The position numbers were made by a program, and so were the translations under genes. The notes beneath the pieces are model-generated. The model saw only the letters and a list, made by a program, of their open reading frames with translations. It did not search any database and had not been told where the DNA came from. Shown here in pieces: positions 8,230-17,943 of a DNA stretch of 64,000 nt (position 1 is the stretch's first letter; every line of letters begins with the position of its first letter). The DNA comes from Pseudaestuariivita atlantica (lineage in GTDB: Bacteria; Pseudomonadota; Alphaproteobacteria; Rhodobacterales; Rhodobacteraceae), in assembly GCF_001205715.1 (NCBI RefSeq), contig NZ_AQQZ01000002.1, forward strand, positions 367,501 to 431,500, written 5' to 3'.

Positions 8230-10890
8230 TCAGGACTTCTTCCTGGCGGCCGTCTTCTTCTTGGTCGCGGTCTTCTTCTTGGCGGGTTTCTTGCCGCTCT
8301 TGGCCTGACGCTCCTCGATCAGCTTCAGCGCCAAGTCCATCGACACGTCCGCCGGTTCGACGCCATCGGGGATCGTGGCGTTCACCTTCTCCCACTTCAC
8401 GTATGGCCCGTACCGACCATCCAGCACCGCCACCGCGCCGCCGTGTTCGGGATGCTCGCCCAACTCCTTCAGCGGTTTCGCCGCCGCGCGCCGTCCCCGG
8501 CCGGGATTGGCGCGCTTGTCGTCGATCACCTCGACCGCGCGGTTCATCCCGATCTCGAACACGTCGTTGGGATCCTTGATGTTGGCATAGACCGGTTTCT
8601 CGTCCCCCGGCAGCTTGTGCATCAGGTACGGGCCGAACCGCCCGAAATTCGCGGTGATCTTGCCGCCGGACGGATGCTCCCCGATCTCGCGCGGCAGGCT
8701 AAGAAGCCTGAGCGCCTTTTCGAGGTCCATGTCGTCCTTCTGCCAGCCCTTCGGCAACGAGGCGCGCTTGGGCTTTTTATTCTCCTCGGTCGCCTCGCCC
8801 TGCTGGACATAGGGACCGAACCGGCCCGAGCGCAGCGTGATCTCGTCCCCGTCATCCACGCCCAGCACCTTGTCGCCCTCGGTATCGGCATCACCCGAGA
8901 TGGGGCGCGTGTAGCGGCATTCGGGATAACGGCCACAGCCGATGAACCCGCCGGTGCGTGAGGTTTTAAGGTGCAAACGCCCTTCGCCGCAGAGCGGGCA
9001 GACGCGCGGGTCGCTGCCATCCTCGCGCGGCGGGTACAGCTGCGGCGCCAGCGCGGCGTCGAGCTTGTCGAGCACTTCCGAGATTCGCAACTCGCTGGTT
9101 TCCGTCACCGTCGCCTTGAAGTCGCGCCAGAAGTCCGACAGCACCTTTTGCCAGTCGGCCTTGCCGGCGCTGACATCGTCAAGCTGCTCTTCCAGCTGCG
9201 CGGTGAACTCGTAGCCCACGTATTTGCGGAAGAAGTTCAGCAGGAAGATCGTGACGATCCGCCCGCGTTCCTCGGCAAAGAGGCGGTTCTGCTCCTTGCG
9301 GACATATTCGCGGTCTTGGATCGTGGTCACGATCGACGCATAGGTCGATGGCCGCCCGATCCCCAGCTCTTCCATCCGCTTGATCAGCGTCGCTTCGGTA
9401 TAACGCGGGGGCGGCTGGGTGTGGTGTTGCAGGCCAAGAACCGCGCCGTTGTCCGACAGGATCGCCTTGTCATGCTTCTGCATGCCCGCGCCCGTGCTTT
9501 CGACGAGCACGTCCTCTCCGGCGGCCTTGTCGTAGTCGGCCTGCAGCCCGCGCGCGGCGAACCCGGTCGCCTCGCCCTGCGACAGTTGCGGCAGGCGGTT
9601 GTCGTCATCGTCCAGCGGTTCGTCGCGGCCCTCTTCATAGACCTTGAGGAAACCGTCGAACAGGATGACCTGCCCGGTGGCGCGCAGTTCGACCTGCGCG
9701 TCGTCGCTTGCGATGTCGACCGTGGTGCGCTCCATCCGCGCCGCTTCCATCTGGCAGGCGATGGTGCGTTTCCAGATCAGGTCATACAGCCGCGCCTGGT
9801 CCGGTTCGGACACTTTCAGCGTCGCGGGGTCCTTCGACATGTCGGTCGGGCGCACGCATTCGTGCGCCTCCTGCGCGTTTTTCGCCTTGTTCTTGTAGAC
9901 GCGGGGCGAGGACGGCACGTAATCGCCGCCGTACCGGCGCGCGATCTCGTCCCGCGCGGCCTGCACCGCTTCGGGTGCCATGTCGATCCCGTCGGTCCGC
10001 ATGTAGGTGATGTGACCCGCTTCATAGAGACGCTGGGCGGCGTTCATCGTCTGCCGCGCGCCGAACCCGAACTTGCGGCTCGCCTCCTGCTGCAAGGTCG
10101 AGGTCATGAACGGGGCCGACGGGTTGCGGGTCGATGGTTTGGCCTCAACCGACTTCACGTGCAGCGCACGCGAGCTTACGGCCTGAACCGCCAGTTCCGC
10201 CGCCGCCTGGCTTTCAAGGCTCATCCGGTCGAGCTTTTGCCCACCCAGCACCGTCAGGCGTGCCTCGAACGGTTTGCCGCGCGGCGTTTCCAGCATCGCG
10301 CGGACCGACCAGTATTCCTTGGGATCGAAGGCCTCGATCTCCATCTCGCGCTCGACGATCAGGCGCAGGCAGACCGATTGCACACGCCCCGCCGACCGCG
10401 CGCCGGGCAGCTTGCGCCACAACACGGGCGAGAGGTTGAAGCCGACAAGGTAGTCCAGCGCGCGGCGGGCGAGGTACGCCTCGACCAGCGGCATGTCGAC
10501 CTGGCGCGCGTTCTGCATCGCCTCGGTCACGGCGGACTTGGTGATGGCGTTGAAGGTCACGCGGCTGACATCGGTGTCCTTCTTGATCGCGCGGCGCTTG
10601 GTCAGGGCTTCCTGCAGGTGCCAGCTGATCGCCTCGCCTTCGCGGTCGGGGTCGGTGGCGAGGATCAGCGCGTTGTCGTCTTTCAGCGCATCCGCGATGG
10701 CCTTGACGTGCTTGCGGCTGTCCGCGCCGACCTCCCACGTCATGGCAAAGCCGTGGTCGGGATCGACCGATCCGTCCTTCGGTGGCAGGTCGCGCACGTG
10801 CCCGTAAGAGGCAAGGACGGTATAGTCGGACCCGAGATACTTGTTGATTGTCTTGGCCTTGGCGGGCGATTCAACGACGACGACGGGCAT
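8230..10890 (-). CDS. topA: DNA topoisomerase I
   Basis: Type IA topoisomerase that relaxes negative supercoils, 886 residues. MPVVVVESPAKAKTINKYLG opens the TOPRIM domain, with DPDREGEAISWHL the metal-binding acidic motif. ITYMRTDGIDM near residue 295 contains the active-site Tyr. A C4 zinc finger (CPLCGEGRLHLKTSRTGGF...CRY) lies around residue 620, followed by repeated C-terminal modules (SGRFGPYVQ, FGRFGPYL, DGRYGPYVK). The tail is very Lys-rich (KKPAKKKTATKKK), as in many alphaproteobacterial TopA proteins. The ATG at 10890 matches the conserved N-terminus; 26 upstream codons in frame are rejected. Confidence 0.97.
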   Translation of the reverse strand: MPVVVVESPAKAKTINKYLGSDYTVLASYGHVRDLPPKDGSVDPDHGFAMTWEVGADSRKHVKAIADALKDDNALILATDPDREGEAISWHLQEALTKRRAIKKDTDVSRVTFNAITKSAVTEAMQNARQVDMPLVEAYLARRALDYLVGFNLSPVLWRKLPGARSAGRVQSVCLRLIVEREMEIEAFDPKEYWSVRAMLETPRGKPFEARLTVLGGQKLDRMSLESQAAAELAVQAVSSRALHVKSVEAKPSTRNPSAPFMTSTLQQEASRKFGFGARQTMNAAQRLYEAGHITYMRTDGIDMAPEAVQAARDEIARRYGGDYVPSSPRVYKNKAKNAQEAHECVRPTDMSKDPATLKVSEPDQARLYDLIWKRTIACQMEAARMERTTVDIASDDAQVELRATGQVILFDGFLKVYEEGRDEPLDDDDNRLPQLSQGEATGFAARGLQADYDKAAGEDVLVESTGAGMQKHDKAILSDNGAVLGLQHHTQPPPRYTEATLIKRMEELGIGRPSTYASIVTTIQDREYVRKEQNRLFAEERGRIVTIFLLNFFRKYVGYEFTAQLEEQLDDVSAGKADWQKVLSDFWRDFKATVTETSELRISEVLDKLDAALAPQLYPPREDGSDPRVCPLCGEGRLHLKTSRTGGFIGCGRYPECRYTRPISGDADTEGDKVLGVDDGDEITLRSGRFGPYVQQGEATEENKKPKRASLPKGWQKDDMDLEKALRLLSLPREIGEHPSGGKITANFGRFGPYLMHKLPGDEKPVYANIKDPNDVFEIGMNRAVEVIDDKRANPGRGRRAAAKPLKELGEHPEHGGAVAVLDGRYGPYVKWEKVNATIPDGVEPADVSMDLALKLIEERQAKSGKKPAKKKTATKKKTAARKKS

Positions 10891-11057
10891 GCGGGGAGCG
10901 ACCTTGGACCTAATGAGTTCGTGGCGATATGACCTCAAGGGATGTGCCCCGCAAGGGGAGAATGTCAATCACTCCCTCCCTTGTGTCTTGCCAAAGGGCC
11001 GGGCAGGGGGCACCGTCAGGGCCAATTTCAATGCATTTTTCGCCGGGGATTTCCGCC

Positions 11058-11504
11058 ATGATCCGCTCCCTTCTGTTGTCAGTTCTGCTCGTGTCCGCCG
11101 GGATGGCGCAGGCCCAGTCGGGCCAGAACTATGTCGAGCCCGCGCGCGGCTCCGCCGACCGGGCGGGGATGATGGATGCGCTCAGGCCGCATGCCGAATG
11201 GGTGCTTGGCGCGCCGGTGGAATTCCTGGTGCACGACCTGCGGCAGGCGGGCCGGACCGGGTTTGCCGCCGTCACGGCGCAGCGCCCCGGCGGCGTGCCG
11301 ATCGACATCCGCGCCACGCCCGGCTTTGCCGACGGGCAGCTTGATCCCGATTTCATGGATGGCACGACCCTGCAGGCGCTCTACCGCAAGTCCGGGGAGA
11401 CCTGGGTGGCGGTGCACTGGGCAATCGGGGCGACCGACGTGTGGTACGCCGATGTCGCGTTCTGCGCGGTCTGGTTCGAGGTCCTGCCCGAAATCTGCCG
11501 CTGA
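11058..11504 (+). CDS. Secreted protein of unknown function
   Basis: A 148-residue protein with a signal peptide (MIRSLLLSVLLVSAGMAQAQ). I do not recognise a family. The mature part is mixed alpha/beta in composition, with WVLGAPVEFLVHDLR, FAAVTAQRPGGVPIDI and GETWVAVHWAIGATDVWYADV, and two cysteines near the end (FCAVWFEVLPEICR) that could pair. GGGGA precedes the ATG. It converges on dprA, with 7 bases between the stops. The layout suggests a small periplasmic protein. Confidence 0.7.
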   Translation: MIRSLLLSVLLVSAGMAQAQSGQNYVEPARGSADRAGMMDALRPHAEWVLGAPVEFLVHDLRQAGRTGFAAVTAQRPGGVPIDIRATPGFADGQLDPDFMDGTTLQALYRKSGETWVAVHWAIGATDVWYADVAFCAVWFEVLPEICR

Positions 11505-11511
11505 GGCCGGG

Positions 11512-12663
11512 TCAGCCACGGCGGGCCAGAAGGCCGCCGGGATGGCGTTCGATATCTCCCTGGATTTCCAGTTCGGTCAGCGCGGGCGCGACATCGGGCG
11601 CCGCAAGGTCGAGGTCGCGCAGCAACTGGTCCTCGGCCAGCGGCGTCGGCCCCAGCCGGTCGAGGATGGTGGCGTGCAGGCGCGCGGTATCGACGAGTGA
11701 CCGCTCGGGCGCGGTGGTCGGCGGTGGCGGCACGTCCTGCAGGGCCAGGGCCGCCTGCGGGTGCGCGGCGGGCTGGGCCAGCGCCTCGATCACGTCGTCG
11801 ACGGTGCGGATCAGCGTTGCGCCATCGCGGATCAGCAGGTTGCAGCCCCCGGCGCGGGCATCGAACGGATGCCCCGGCACGGCGAGCACGTCCCGCCCCT
11901 GGTCAAGCGCGTTGCGCGCGGTGATCAGGCTGCCGGATTTCGCCGCCGCCTCCACCACGACCACGGCCCGCGCAAGGCCCGAGATGATGCGGTTGCGCTT
12001 GGGAAAGTGGCGGGCGAGCGGCGCAAGGCCCATGGGCTGTTCCGACACCAGCAGCCCCTTGCGCGCGATGTCCTCGGCCAGTGTCGTGTTCTCGGACGGG
12101 TAGCGGATGTCGACGCCGCCGGGCATCACCGCGATTGTGCCGCCATCCAGCGCGGCATGATGCGCGACCGCGTCGATCCCGCGCGCTAGGCCCGACACCA
12201 CGACGAACCCGGCCTCCGTCAGGCCCTGCGCCAGCGCGCGGGTCATGCGGGTGCCGAGCGAGGAGGCGTTGCGCGCGCCCACAAGCGCCACCATGGGCCG
12301 GTGCAGAAGCGCGCGGTCACCGACCGTCCACATCAGTGGCGGGGCGTCCGGCAACTGGGCGAGATCGGAGGGGTAATCGGGCTCTCCATATGCCAGAAGC
12401 CGCGCACCGGCGGCGCGGGCGGCCCGCGCCTCCGCCCGGACGACACCTTCGGGGCATGGTTGATACTGTGTTACGCCGGCATTGGCCGCGATACCGGGCA
12501 GCGCATCCAGCGATGCTGCTGCGGAGCCGTGTTCGGCCATCAGTCGGTAGAAGGTCGTCGGCCCCACCCGACGTGAGCGCAGCAAGCGGAGCCAGTTCAG
12601 CCGGTCGTCTTCCGTCGTCGGTGGGATAGGGGGGGGAGTGGAAGAGATTGTATCCTCGGCCAT
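11512..12663 (-). CDS. dprA: DNA-processing protein DprA (Smf)
   Basis: Loads RecA on incoming single-stranded DNA during natural transformation. 383 residues. The Rossmann-like core is clear: VALVGARNASSLGTRMTRAL, VVVSGLARGIDAVAHHAAL, TIAVMPGGVDIRYPSEN, FPKRNRIISGLARAVVVVEA and SGSLITARNALDQGRDVLAVPG. The first 90 residues form the SAM-like domain and the last 60 (LAEDQLLRDLDLAAPDVAPALTEL) the winged-helix domain. The ATG at 12663 begins MAEDTISS; the in-frame Arg-rich extension upstream is rejected. Confidence 0.94.
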   Translation of the reverse strand: MAEDTISSTPPPIPPTTEDDRLNWLRLLRSRRVGPTTFYRLMAEHGSAAASLDALPGIAANAGVTQYQPCPEGVVRAEARAARAAGARLLAYGEPDYPSDLAQLPDAPPLMWTVGDRALLHRPMVALVGARNASSLGTRMTRALAQGLTEAGFVVVSGLARGIDAVAHHAALDGGTIAVMPGGVDIRYPSENTTLAEDIARKGLLVSEQPMGLAPLARHFPKRNRIISGLARAVVVVEAAAKSGSLITARNALDQGRDVLAVPGHPFDARAGGCNLLIRDGATLIRTVDDVIEALAQPAAHPQAALALQDVPPPPTTAPERSLVDTARLHATILDRLGPTPLAEDQLLRDLDLAAPDVAPALTELEIQGDIERHPGGLLARRG

Positions 12664-12706
12664 CGGTTCACCGCTTGCTGCGTCCCGACTCGTAGACCGA
12701 TTCCAG

Positions 12707-13618
12707 TTAACGGTACGTGAATCCCCGCAGGAGCGCAGCCAACCACGCCGCGACCGCCACAACCGTCAGGGCCTTCACGGTTGTGCCCAGCGGCAGGCTC
12801 CAGCCGGTGGACAGGCAGGCGGCATAGGTGGCAACCGCGAAGGCCGGAACGAGGAAGGGCAGCGCGTACCTCGCGGGTGACAGGTGGACCGGGTCCGTCC
12901 TCCCCTCGTACGCGCGAGGCGGTATGGCGATCCATGTCACGGCCATCAGCGCGGCCAGTGCCAGCGCCCAGAACGGCATCGCCGACCCGGTCAGCGCGAA
13001 CAGCACTGCGATAAGGACCAGGATCACTCCGCGCAGCCATCGGGAGGGTAGGGCGAACGCATCACCAAGCCGTGCCATGCCCCAGAGTCCAAGGATACCG
13101 AAGGGCGCGGCAAGCAGGGTGTGGCGGGTGAAGCCGGCAAGGGTCGGGACAGTGTCGACCCAGATCCACGTCGTCCAGCCTCCCCAGACGATCCCTGTTC
13201 CGGCGCAGGCCAGCGCCGCGACCAGAAGGCGCGCGCGTGCCAGCAGCACCGGCGAAATCCAGACGCCCCAAAGGATGTCGACGGGCACGTGCCAGCCAAG
13301 TGCCGTCCAGAAGAACGATCCCGGCGGATCCTCGTACGAAGCGGGCACGACCGCCGCCTCGATCACCCAGCCGTAGATCGCCCCGGCAAGAATCCATGCG
13401 GGCCAGCCCGCCACGCCGATACCCCCTGCGCGGGACAAGGCCGCGGCAAGCGCCAGAGCGCCAAGCGCGTAGAAGGCGAGGTAAAGGGCAATCGCGGCCC
13501 CGTCGCCTGCGGCCAGAGCGGCGACCGGGCCCTCGTTCCAGAACAGGAACTCGGAATAGAACAGCGTGGTGAAGGTTGCGGCGGCCCATGCGAGCGTGAA
13601 ACGGACCGCCGGGCGCAT
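12707..13618 (-). CDS. Polytopic membrane protein of unknown function
   Basis: A 303-residue inner-membrane protein with about eight hydrophobic segments, for example FTLAWAAATFTTLFYSEFLF, IALYLAFYALGALALAAAL, WLRGVILVLIAVLFALTG and a C-terminal AVAAWLAALLRGFTYR. I do not recognise a family; a Trp/Pro-rich loop (WHVPVDILWGVWISPVLLAR) is distinctive. Its ATG overlaps the tldD stop by one base (TGATG), so translation is probably coupled to tldD. That pairing hints at a shared process but does not show one. Confidence 0.75.
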   Translation of the reverse strand: MRPAVRFTLAWAAATFTTLFYSEFLFWNEGPVAALAAGDGAAIALYLAFYALGALALAAALSRAGGIGVAGWPAWILAGAIYGWVIEAAVVPASYEDPPGSFFWTALGWHVPVDILWGVWISPVLLARARLLVAALACAGTGIVWGGWTTWIWVDTVPTLAGFTRHTLLAAPFGILGLWGMARLGDAFALPSRWLRGVILVLIAVLFALTGSAMPFWALALAALMAVTWIAIPPRAYEGRTDPVHLSPARYALPFLVPAFAVATYAACLSTGWSLPLGTTVKALTVVAVAAWLAALLRGFTYR

Positions 13619-15039
13619 CAGGCCGATCCGCCGACGGTCAGCCCGTCGATCATCAGGGTCGGCTGGCCGACGCCCACCGGCACCCACTGCCCCGCCTTGC
13701 CGCAATTGCCCATGCCGGGGTCGAGCGCCATGTCGTTGCCGATGGCGCGGATGCGGGTCAGCGCGGTTGCGCCGTCGCCGATCAGGGTCGCGCCCTTGAC
13801 CGGGGCGCCGACACGACCGTTCTTCACGCGGTAGGCCTCGGTACAGCTGAACACGAACTTGCCGTTGGTGATGTCGACCTGCCCGCCGCCAAAGCCCACG
13901 GCCCAGATGCCGTCCTTGAGGTCGGCGACGATCGCCTCGGGGTCGGCGTCGCCGCCCAGCATGTAGGTGTTGGTCATGCGCGGCATCGGCGGATGGGCAT
14001 AGCTTTCGCGCCGCCCGTTGCCGGTGGGCGCGACGCCCATCAGCCGCGCGTTCTGCCGGTCCTGCATGTATCCCGTCAGGACACCGTCCTCGATCAGGAC
14101 GTTGCGCGCCGACGGCGTGCCCTCGTCATCGACGGTGATCGACCCGCGCCGGTCGGGGATCGTGCCGTCGTCCAGCACCGTCACGCCGGGCGCGGCGACC
14201 CTTTGGCCCATCAGCCCGGCAAAGGCCGAACTGCCCTTGCGGTTGAAATCGCCCTCAAGGCCATGGCCCACCGCCTCGTGCAGCAGGATGCCGGGCCAGC
14301 CGGGCCCCAGCACCACGCCCATCACGCCCGCCGGGGCCGGTTCGGCACCAAGATTGACCAGCGCGATGCGCAGCGCCTCCCGCGCCTTGCGCTCCCAGTC
14401 GGCCCGGTCGATCAGGCCGTCGAGCGCCACGCGCCCCCCGCCCCCCGCCGACCCGCTTTCGCGGCGGCCGTTCTCTTCGACGATGACCGACACGTTCAGC
14501 CGCGTCATCGGGCGGATGTCCGACACCTCGGCCCCGTCGGGACGCAGGATCACCACCTCCTGCCGGGAGGCCGACATCGAGGCGCTGACCTGCACCACGC
14601 GCGGGTCAAGGTCGCGCAGGAAGGCGTCGATCTCGCGCAGCGTGTCGAGCTTGACCGCGAAGCTCTGGCCCGAGATCGGGTCGAGGTCGCGATAGCGCTT
14701 CTCGTTGGTGCCCTGCGGCGGTTCGGCCAGCGTGCCGCCTCCGTCGCCCACGGCAAGCCGCGCGGTTTCGGCGGCGCGGCGCATGGCCTGTTCGCTCAAC
14801 TCGGTGGCATGGGCGTAACCCGCGACCTCGCCCTTGACCGCGCGCAGGCCAAACCCCTGCAGGGCGTCGTAGCTCGCCGTCTTGAGCCGCCCGTCATCGA
14901 AGACCAGCATCTCGGACTGGCGGCGTTCGAGGAACAGTTCGCCGTCATCGGCCCCGTCGGTCGCCGCCCGCAGAACCGACAGCGCCGATTCGCGGTCGAG
15001 GTCGGTCTCGAACGGGCGGAAGGGGGTGGTTTGCGTCAT
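13618..15039 (-). CDS. tldD: Metalloprotease TldD
   Basis: One subunit of the TldD/TldE (PmbA) zinc protease that degrades unfolded peptides and matures some modified peptides. 473 residues. The zinc site HEAVGHGLEGD (HExxxH, about residue 250) in LLHEAVGHGLEGDF identifies TldD rather than TldE. Other family marks are GYMQDRQNARLMG, RRESYAHPPMPRMTNTYM and the C-terminal GNCGKAGQWVPVGVGQP. GGAGACAAAG precedes the ATG at 15039. No tldE is in this window. It is transcribed away from the cytochrome oxidase genes. Confidence 0.95.
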   Translation of the reverse strand: MTQTTPFRPFETDLDRESALSVLRAATDGADDGELFLERRQSEMLVFDDGRLKTASYDALQGFGLRAVKGEVAGYAHATELSEQAMRRAAETARLAVGDGGGTLAEPPQGTNEKRYRDLDPISGQSFAVKLDTLREIDAFLRDLDPRVVQVSASMSASRQEVVILRPDGAEVSDIRPMTRLNVSVIVEENGRRESGSAGGGGRVALDGLIDRADWERKAREALRIALVNLGAEPAPAGVMGVVLGPGWPGILLHEAVGHGLEGDFNRKGSSAFAGLMGQRVAAPGVTVLDDGTIPDRRGSITVDDEGTPSARNVLIEDGVLTGYMQDRQNARLMGVAPTGNGRRESYAHPPMPRMTNTYMLGGDADPEAIVADLKDGIWAVGFGGGQVDITNGKFVFSCTEAYRVKNGRVGAPVKGATLIGDGATALTRIRAIGNDMALDPGMGNCGKAGQWVPVGVGQPTLMIDGLTVGGSA

Positions 15040-15238
15040 CTTTGTCTCCTGACCCGCGCAAAACTGCATATCTTTGGATACAAGCGTCTCTTTGACGCGG
15101 GGATGGGTTCTTTATCTCGACAGAAGAATATGGTTTTAAGCCGCCCAACGACAATGCGCGTGTGGCGCGGGCGCGTGCGGCGCGGCATAAGGCCGCCTGA
15201 CCGGGGCACCAAGCCACAACCTGAACCTAGGGTGACAA

Positions 15239-16084
15239 ATGCGACTGACCTCCTTGACCGCGGCCATCGGCCTTTCGTTCGCGGCGCTGCCCGCGCTGGC
15301 ACAGGACGGCCTTGAAACCATCGGCAAGCCGGTTCCCGGCGCGATGGGCTTCCAGCCTGCCGCGACCGAACTGGCCCGCGACGTCCAGTGGCTCGACCAC
15401 ATGGTGCTGATCATCATAACGGCGATCACGCTGTTCGTCTGCGCCCTGATGGCGATCGTGATCTTCCGCTACAACGCCAAGTCGAACCCCGAACCGGCGT
15501 CGTTCACCCACAACACGCCGGTCGAGATCGCGTGGACGGTCGTGCCGATCGTGATCCTTGTCTTCATCGGTGCGTTCTCGCTGCCGGTCCTGTTCAAGCA
15601 GCAGGAGATCCCGGAAGGCGACATCAACATCAAGGTCACCGGCTACCAGTGGTACTGGGGCTACCAGTATACCGACGAGGGCTTCGGCTTCGACAGCTTC
15701 CTGCTCGGCAAGGATGAACTGGCCGATTACGGCTATGCCGAGGATGAATACCTGCTGGCGACCGACACCGCCGTCGTGGTTCCGACCGGCAAGGTGGTCG
15801 TGATGACCGTGACGGGTGCGGACGTGATCCACTCGTGGACCATCCCGGCCTTCGGCGTGAAGCAGGACGCCGTGCCCGGCCGCCTCGCGCATCTCTGGTT
15901 CAAGGTCGACGAAGGCCGCGAAGGTATCTATTTCGGCCAGTGCTCGGAACTGTGCGGCAAGGATCACGCCTATATGCCGATCACCGTGAAAGCCGTCTCG
16001 CAGGCCGAGTACGACGCGTGGCTGGCCGGCGCGAAGGACGAGTACGCGGGCATCCCGCAATCCTACCAGATCGCCAGCAACTGA
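15239..16084 (+). CDS. ctaC: Cytochrome c oxidase (aa3) subunit II
   Basis: Takes electrons from cytochrome c through the CuA centre. 281 residues: signal peptide ([17 protein letters not shown]), two membrane helices (about 57-80 and 97-118), then a periplasmic cupredoxin domain. Aromatic [10 protein letters not shown] is the electron-entry patch. CuA ligands are visible: His in [13 protein letters not shown], then [12 protein letters not shown] giving Cys235, Cys239, His243 and Met246. AGGGTGA precedes the ATG. It leads the cluster ctaB, small ORF, ctaG, ctaE, surf1. Confidence 0.97.
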   Translation: MRLTSLTAAIGLSFAALPALAQDGLETIGKPVPGAMGFQPAATELARDVQWLDHMVLIIITAITLFVCALMAIVIFRYNAKSNPEPASFTHNTPVEIAWTVVPIVILVFIGAFSLPVLFKQQEIPEGDINIKVTGYQWYWGYQYTDEGFGFDSFLLGKDELADYGYAEDEYLLATDTAVVVPTGKVVVMTVTGADVIHSWTIPAFGVKQDAVPGRLAHLWFKVDEGREGIYFGQCSELCGKDHAYMPITVKAVSQAEYDAWLAGAKDEYAGIPQSYQIASN

Positions 16085-16143
16085 GCCGGCGACCTCCGCC
16101 GCGGACCCGCCTGATTGGCCCGCGACGCAGCATGAACGACGGA

Positions 16144-16168
16144 AGGTCGGGTGATCCTCACCCGGCCT
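16144..16168. repeat. REP-like palindrome, copy 1
   Basis: AGGTCGGGTGA-TCC-TCACCCGGCCT: 11-base arms with one G-T pair around a 3-base centre. It lies between ctaC and ctaB and belongs to the same family as the palindromes near 18.8 and 44.1 kb. Confidence 0.75.
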
Positions 16169-16253
16169 CGAACTTTGAAGCGGTGACGCCGGAACGCGGC
16201 GGCCATCGCAGAAGCGGGAGCCGGGCGGCCATCCGACCCGGCGCAGAGCCACG

Positions 16254-17186
16254 ATGACGGACGCAACGATCAACACCGACGCACAGGCACCCGAGGCTCA
16301 GTTCGGCGATTACGTCGCGCTGCTGAAGCCGCGGGTCATGGTGCTGGTGGTGTTCACCGCCATCATCGGCCTCTTCGCCGCGCCCGTGTCCCTGCACCCG
16401 GTCGAAGCCTTCGCCGCGATCCTGTTCATCGCGCTGGGCGGCGGTGCCTCGGGCGCGCTGAACATGTGGTGGGATGCCGATATCGACGCGGTGATGAAGC
16501 GCACGTCCAAGCGCCCGATCCCGTCGGGCCGCGTCACCCCGCAGGAGGCGCTGGCCTTCGGGCTGGGCCTGTCCGGCATCTCGGTCGTGATGCTGGGGCT
16601 GGCGACCAACTGGGCCGCTGCCGGGCTTCTGGCCTTCACCATCTTCTTCTACGTCGTGATCTACACGATGTGGCTGAAACGCTGGACGCCGCAGAACATC
16701 GTGATCGGTGGTGCCGCAGGCGCCTTCCCCCCGATGATCGGCTGGGCCGCCGCGACGGGCAGCGTGTCGGTCGAATCGGTGCTGATGTTCGCGCTGATCT
16801 TCATGTGGACACCGCCGCATTTCTGGGCGCTGGCGCTGTTCATGCGGTCGGATTACGACGATGCCGGCGTACCGATGCTGACGGTCACCCATGGCCGCCG
16901 CGCGACCCGCGTCCACATCCTTGTCTATACGCTTCTGCTCGCCGCGCTGTCGCTCGGCCTTGCGGCGACGTCGATCGGTGGCCCGGTCTACCTTGCCGCC
17001 GCTCTGGTGCTGAACGCGCTGTTCGTGCGCGATGCCATCCGCATCTGGCGCCGGGACGAAGACGCGTCCGAGGCCGACAACTTCAAGGTCGAGAAGGCGT
17101 TCTTCAAGCTCTCGCTGCTCTATCTCTTCCTGCTCTTCGGGGCGATCGGTGCCGACACGGCGCTGGGACTGGGAGGCCTGTGGTGA
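16254..17186 (+). CDS. ctaB: Protoheme IX farnesyltransferase (heme O synthase)
   Basis: Inner-membrane UbiA-family prenyltransferase that adds farnesyl to heme B to give heme O for the aa3 oxidase. 310 residues with about nine helices. The two Asp-rich substrate motifs are present: [19 protein letters not shown] near residue 75, and the second region [17 protein letters not shown] near residue 200. [17 protein letters not shown] is the conserved N-terminal helix. The stop overlaps the GTG start of the next small gene. Confidence 0.96.
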   Translation: MTDATINTDAQAPEAQFGDYVALLKPRVMVLVVFTAIIGLFAAPVSLHPVEAFAAILFIALGGGASGALNMWWDADIDAVMKRTSKRPIPSGRVTPQEALAFGLGLSGISVVMLGLATNWAAAGLLAFTIFFYVVIYTMWLKRWTPQNIVIGGAAGAFPPMIGWAAATGSVSVESVLMFALIFMWTPPHFWALALFMRSDYDDAGVPMLTVTHGRRATRVHILVYTLLLAALSLGLAATSIGGPVYLAAALVLNALFVRDAIRIWRRDEDASEADNFKVEKAFFKLSLLYLFLLFGAIGADTALGLGGLW

Positions 17187-17341
17187 GCTTCCAGGAAGAA
17201 CACGAACTCCACCGCCGCCGGTTTGGCCGCAACCTTGGCCTTGGACTCGTGCTGGCCGCGTTCATCGCGCTGATCTTCGGCCTGACGGTCGTCAAGGTCA
17301 CCCAGACGCCCATGCCCTCGGTCGAGGAGATGAGCCAATGA
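17183..17341 (+). CDS. Small single-pass membrane protein of the cox cluster (CoxF/CtaF-like)
   Basis: A 52-residue protein starting at GTG 17183, overlapping the ctaB stop by four bases and the ctaG start by four. It has a charged N-terminus ([16 protein letters not shown]), one membrane helix ([20 protein letters not shown]) and a short polar tail. Small proteins at this position between ctaB and ctaG are known in Rhodobacter and Paracoccus cox clusters; their role in oxidase assembly is not well defined. Tight overlaps on both sides argue that it is really translated. Confidence 0.8.
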   Translation: MSFQEEHELHRRRFGRNLGLGLVLAAFIALIFGLTVVKVTQTPMPSVEEMSQ

Positions 17342-17919
17342 CCCAGGACCCCCGCGCCCTGCGCAAGACCGTGTTCCAGACCGTGGGCGTCGTCGTTCTG
17401 ATGGGCTCGCTCGCATGGGCATCGGTGCCGTTCTACGACTGGTTCTGCCGCGTCACCGGCTTCGGCGGCGTGACCGGCACGGCCGAGGAAGGTTCGGACA
17501 CCATCCTCGACCAGACGATCAAGGTGCGGTTCGACGCCTCGAAAGAGCGCGGGATGCCGTGGGAGTTCACGCCGGTCCAGCGGCAGATGGAAATCCGCAT
17601 CGGCGAGACGGGCCTTGCCTTCTACGAGGCGCACAATCCCACCGACCGCCCGGTCGCAGGCTCCGCTTCGTACAACGTGACGCCTTACGAGGCGGGCGCG
17701 TATTTCATCAAGATCGCGTGCTTCTGCTTCGAAGAGCAGGTCCTGCAACCCGGAGAGACGGTGCAGATGCCCGTCACCTTCTATGTCGACCCCGAACTGG
17801 TCGATGATCGCGATGCCAAGTTTACCAAGGTCATCACCTTGTCGTATACGTTCCACGAAATCGACCTGCCGGAGGACGTCGCCATGACGCTCCCGGCCGG
17901 AGCCGACATAACACAGTAA
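17338..17919 (+). CDS. ctaG: Cytochrome c oxidase assembly protein CtaG (Cox11), copper chaperone
   Basis: Delivers copper to CuB of subunit I. 193 residues: one N-terminal membrane helix ([20 protein letters not shown]), then a periplasmic immunoglobulin-like domain. The Cu(I) motif CFCF is at residues 128-131 ([15 protein letters not shown]), and the conserved FYVDPEL and TLSYTFHE follow. The ATG overlaps the stop of the small membrane protein gene (ATGA). Confidence 0.96.
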   Translation: MTQDPRALRKTVFQTVGVVVLMGSLAWASVPFYDWFCRVTGFGGVTGTAEEGSDTILDQTIKVRFDASKERGMPWEFTPVQRQMEIRIGETGLAFYEAHNPTDRPVAGSASYNVTPYEAGAYFIKIACFCFEEQVLQPGETVQMPVTFYVDPELVDDRDAKFTKVITLSYTFHEIDLPEDVAMTLPAGADITQ

Positions 17920-17943
17920 CGCCGAACCCCGAGGGACCCGAAT

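Noticed and set aside
8230-8310. Lys-rich end of TopA as a possible frameshift or fusion
   Set aside because: Such basic tails are usual in alphaproteobacterial TopA and the frame is continuous to a normal stop.
8971-10932. A 653-codon plus-strand open frame opposite topA
   Set aside because: No motif; topA on the other strand has all catalytic motifs in order.
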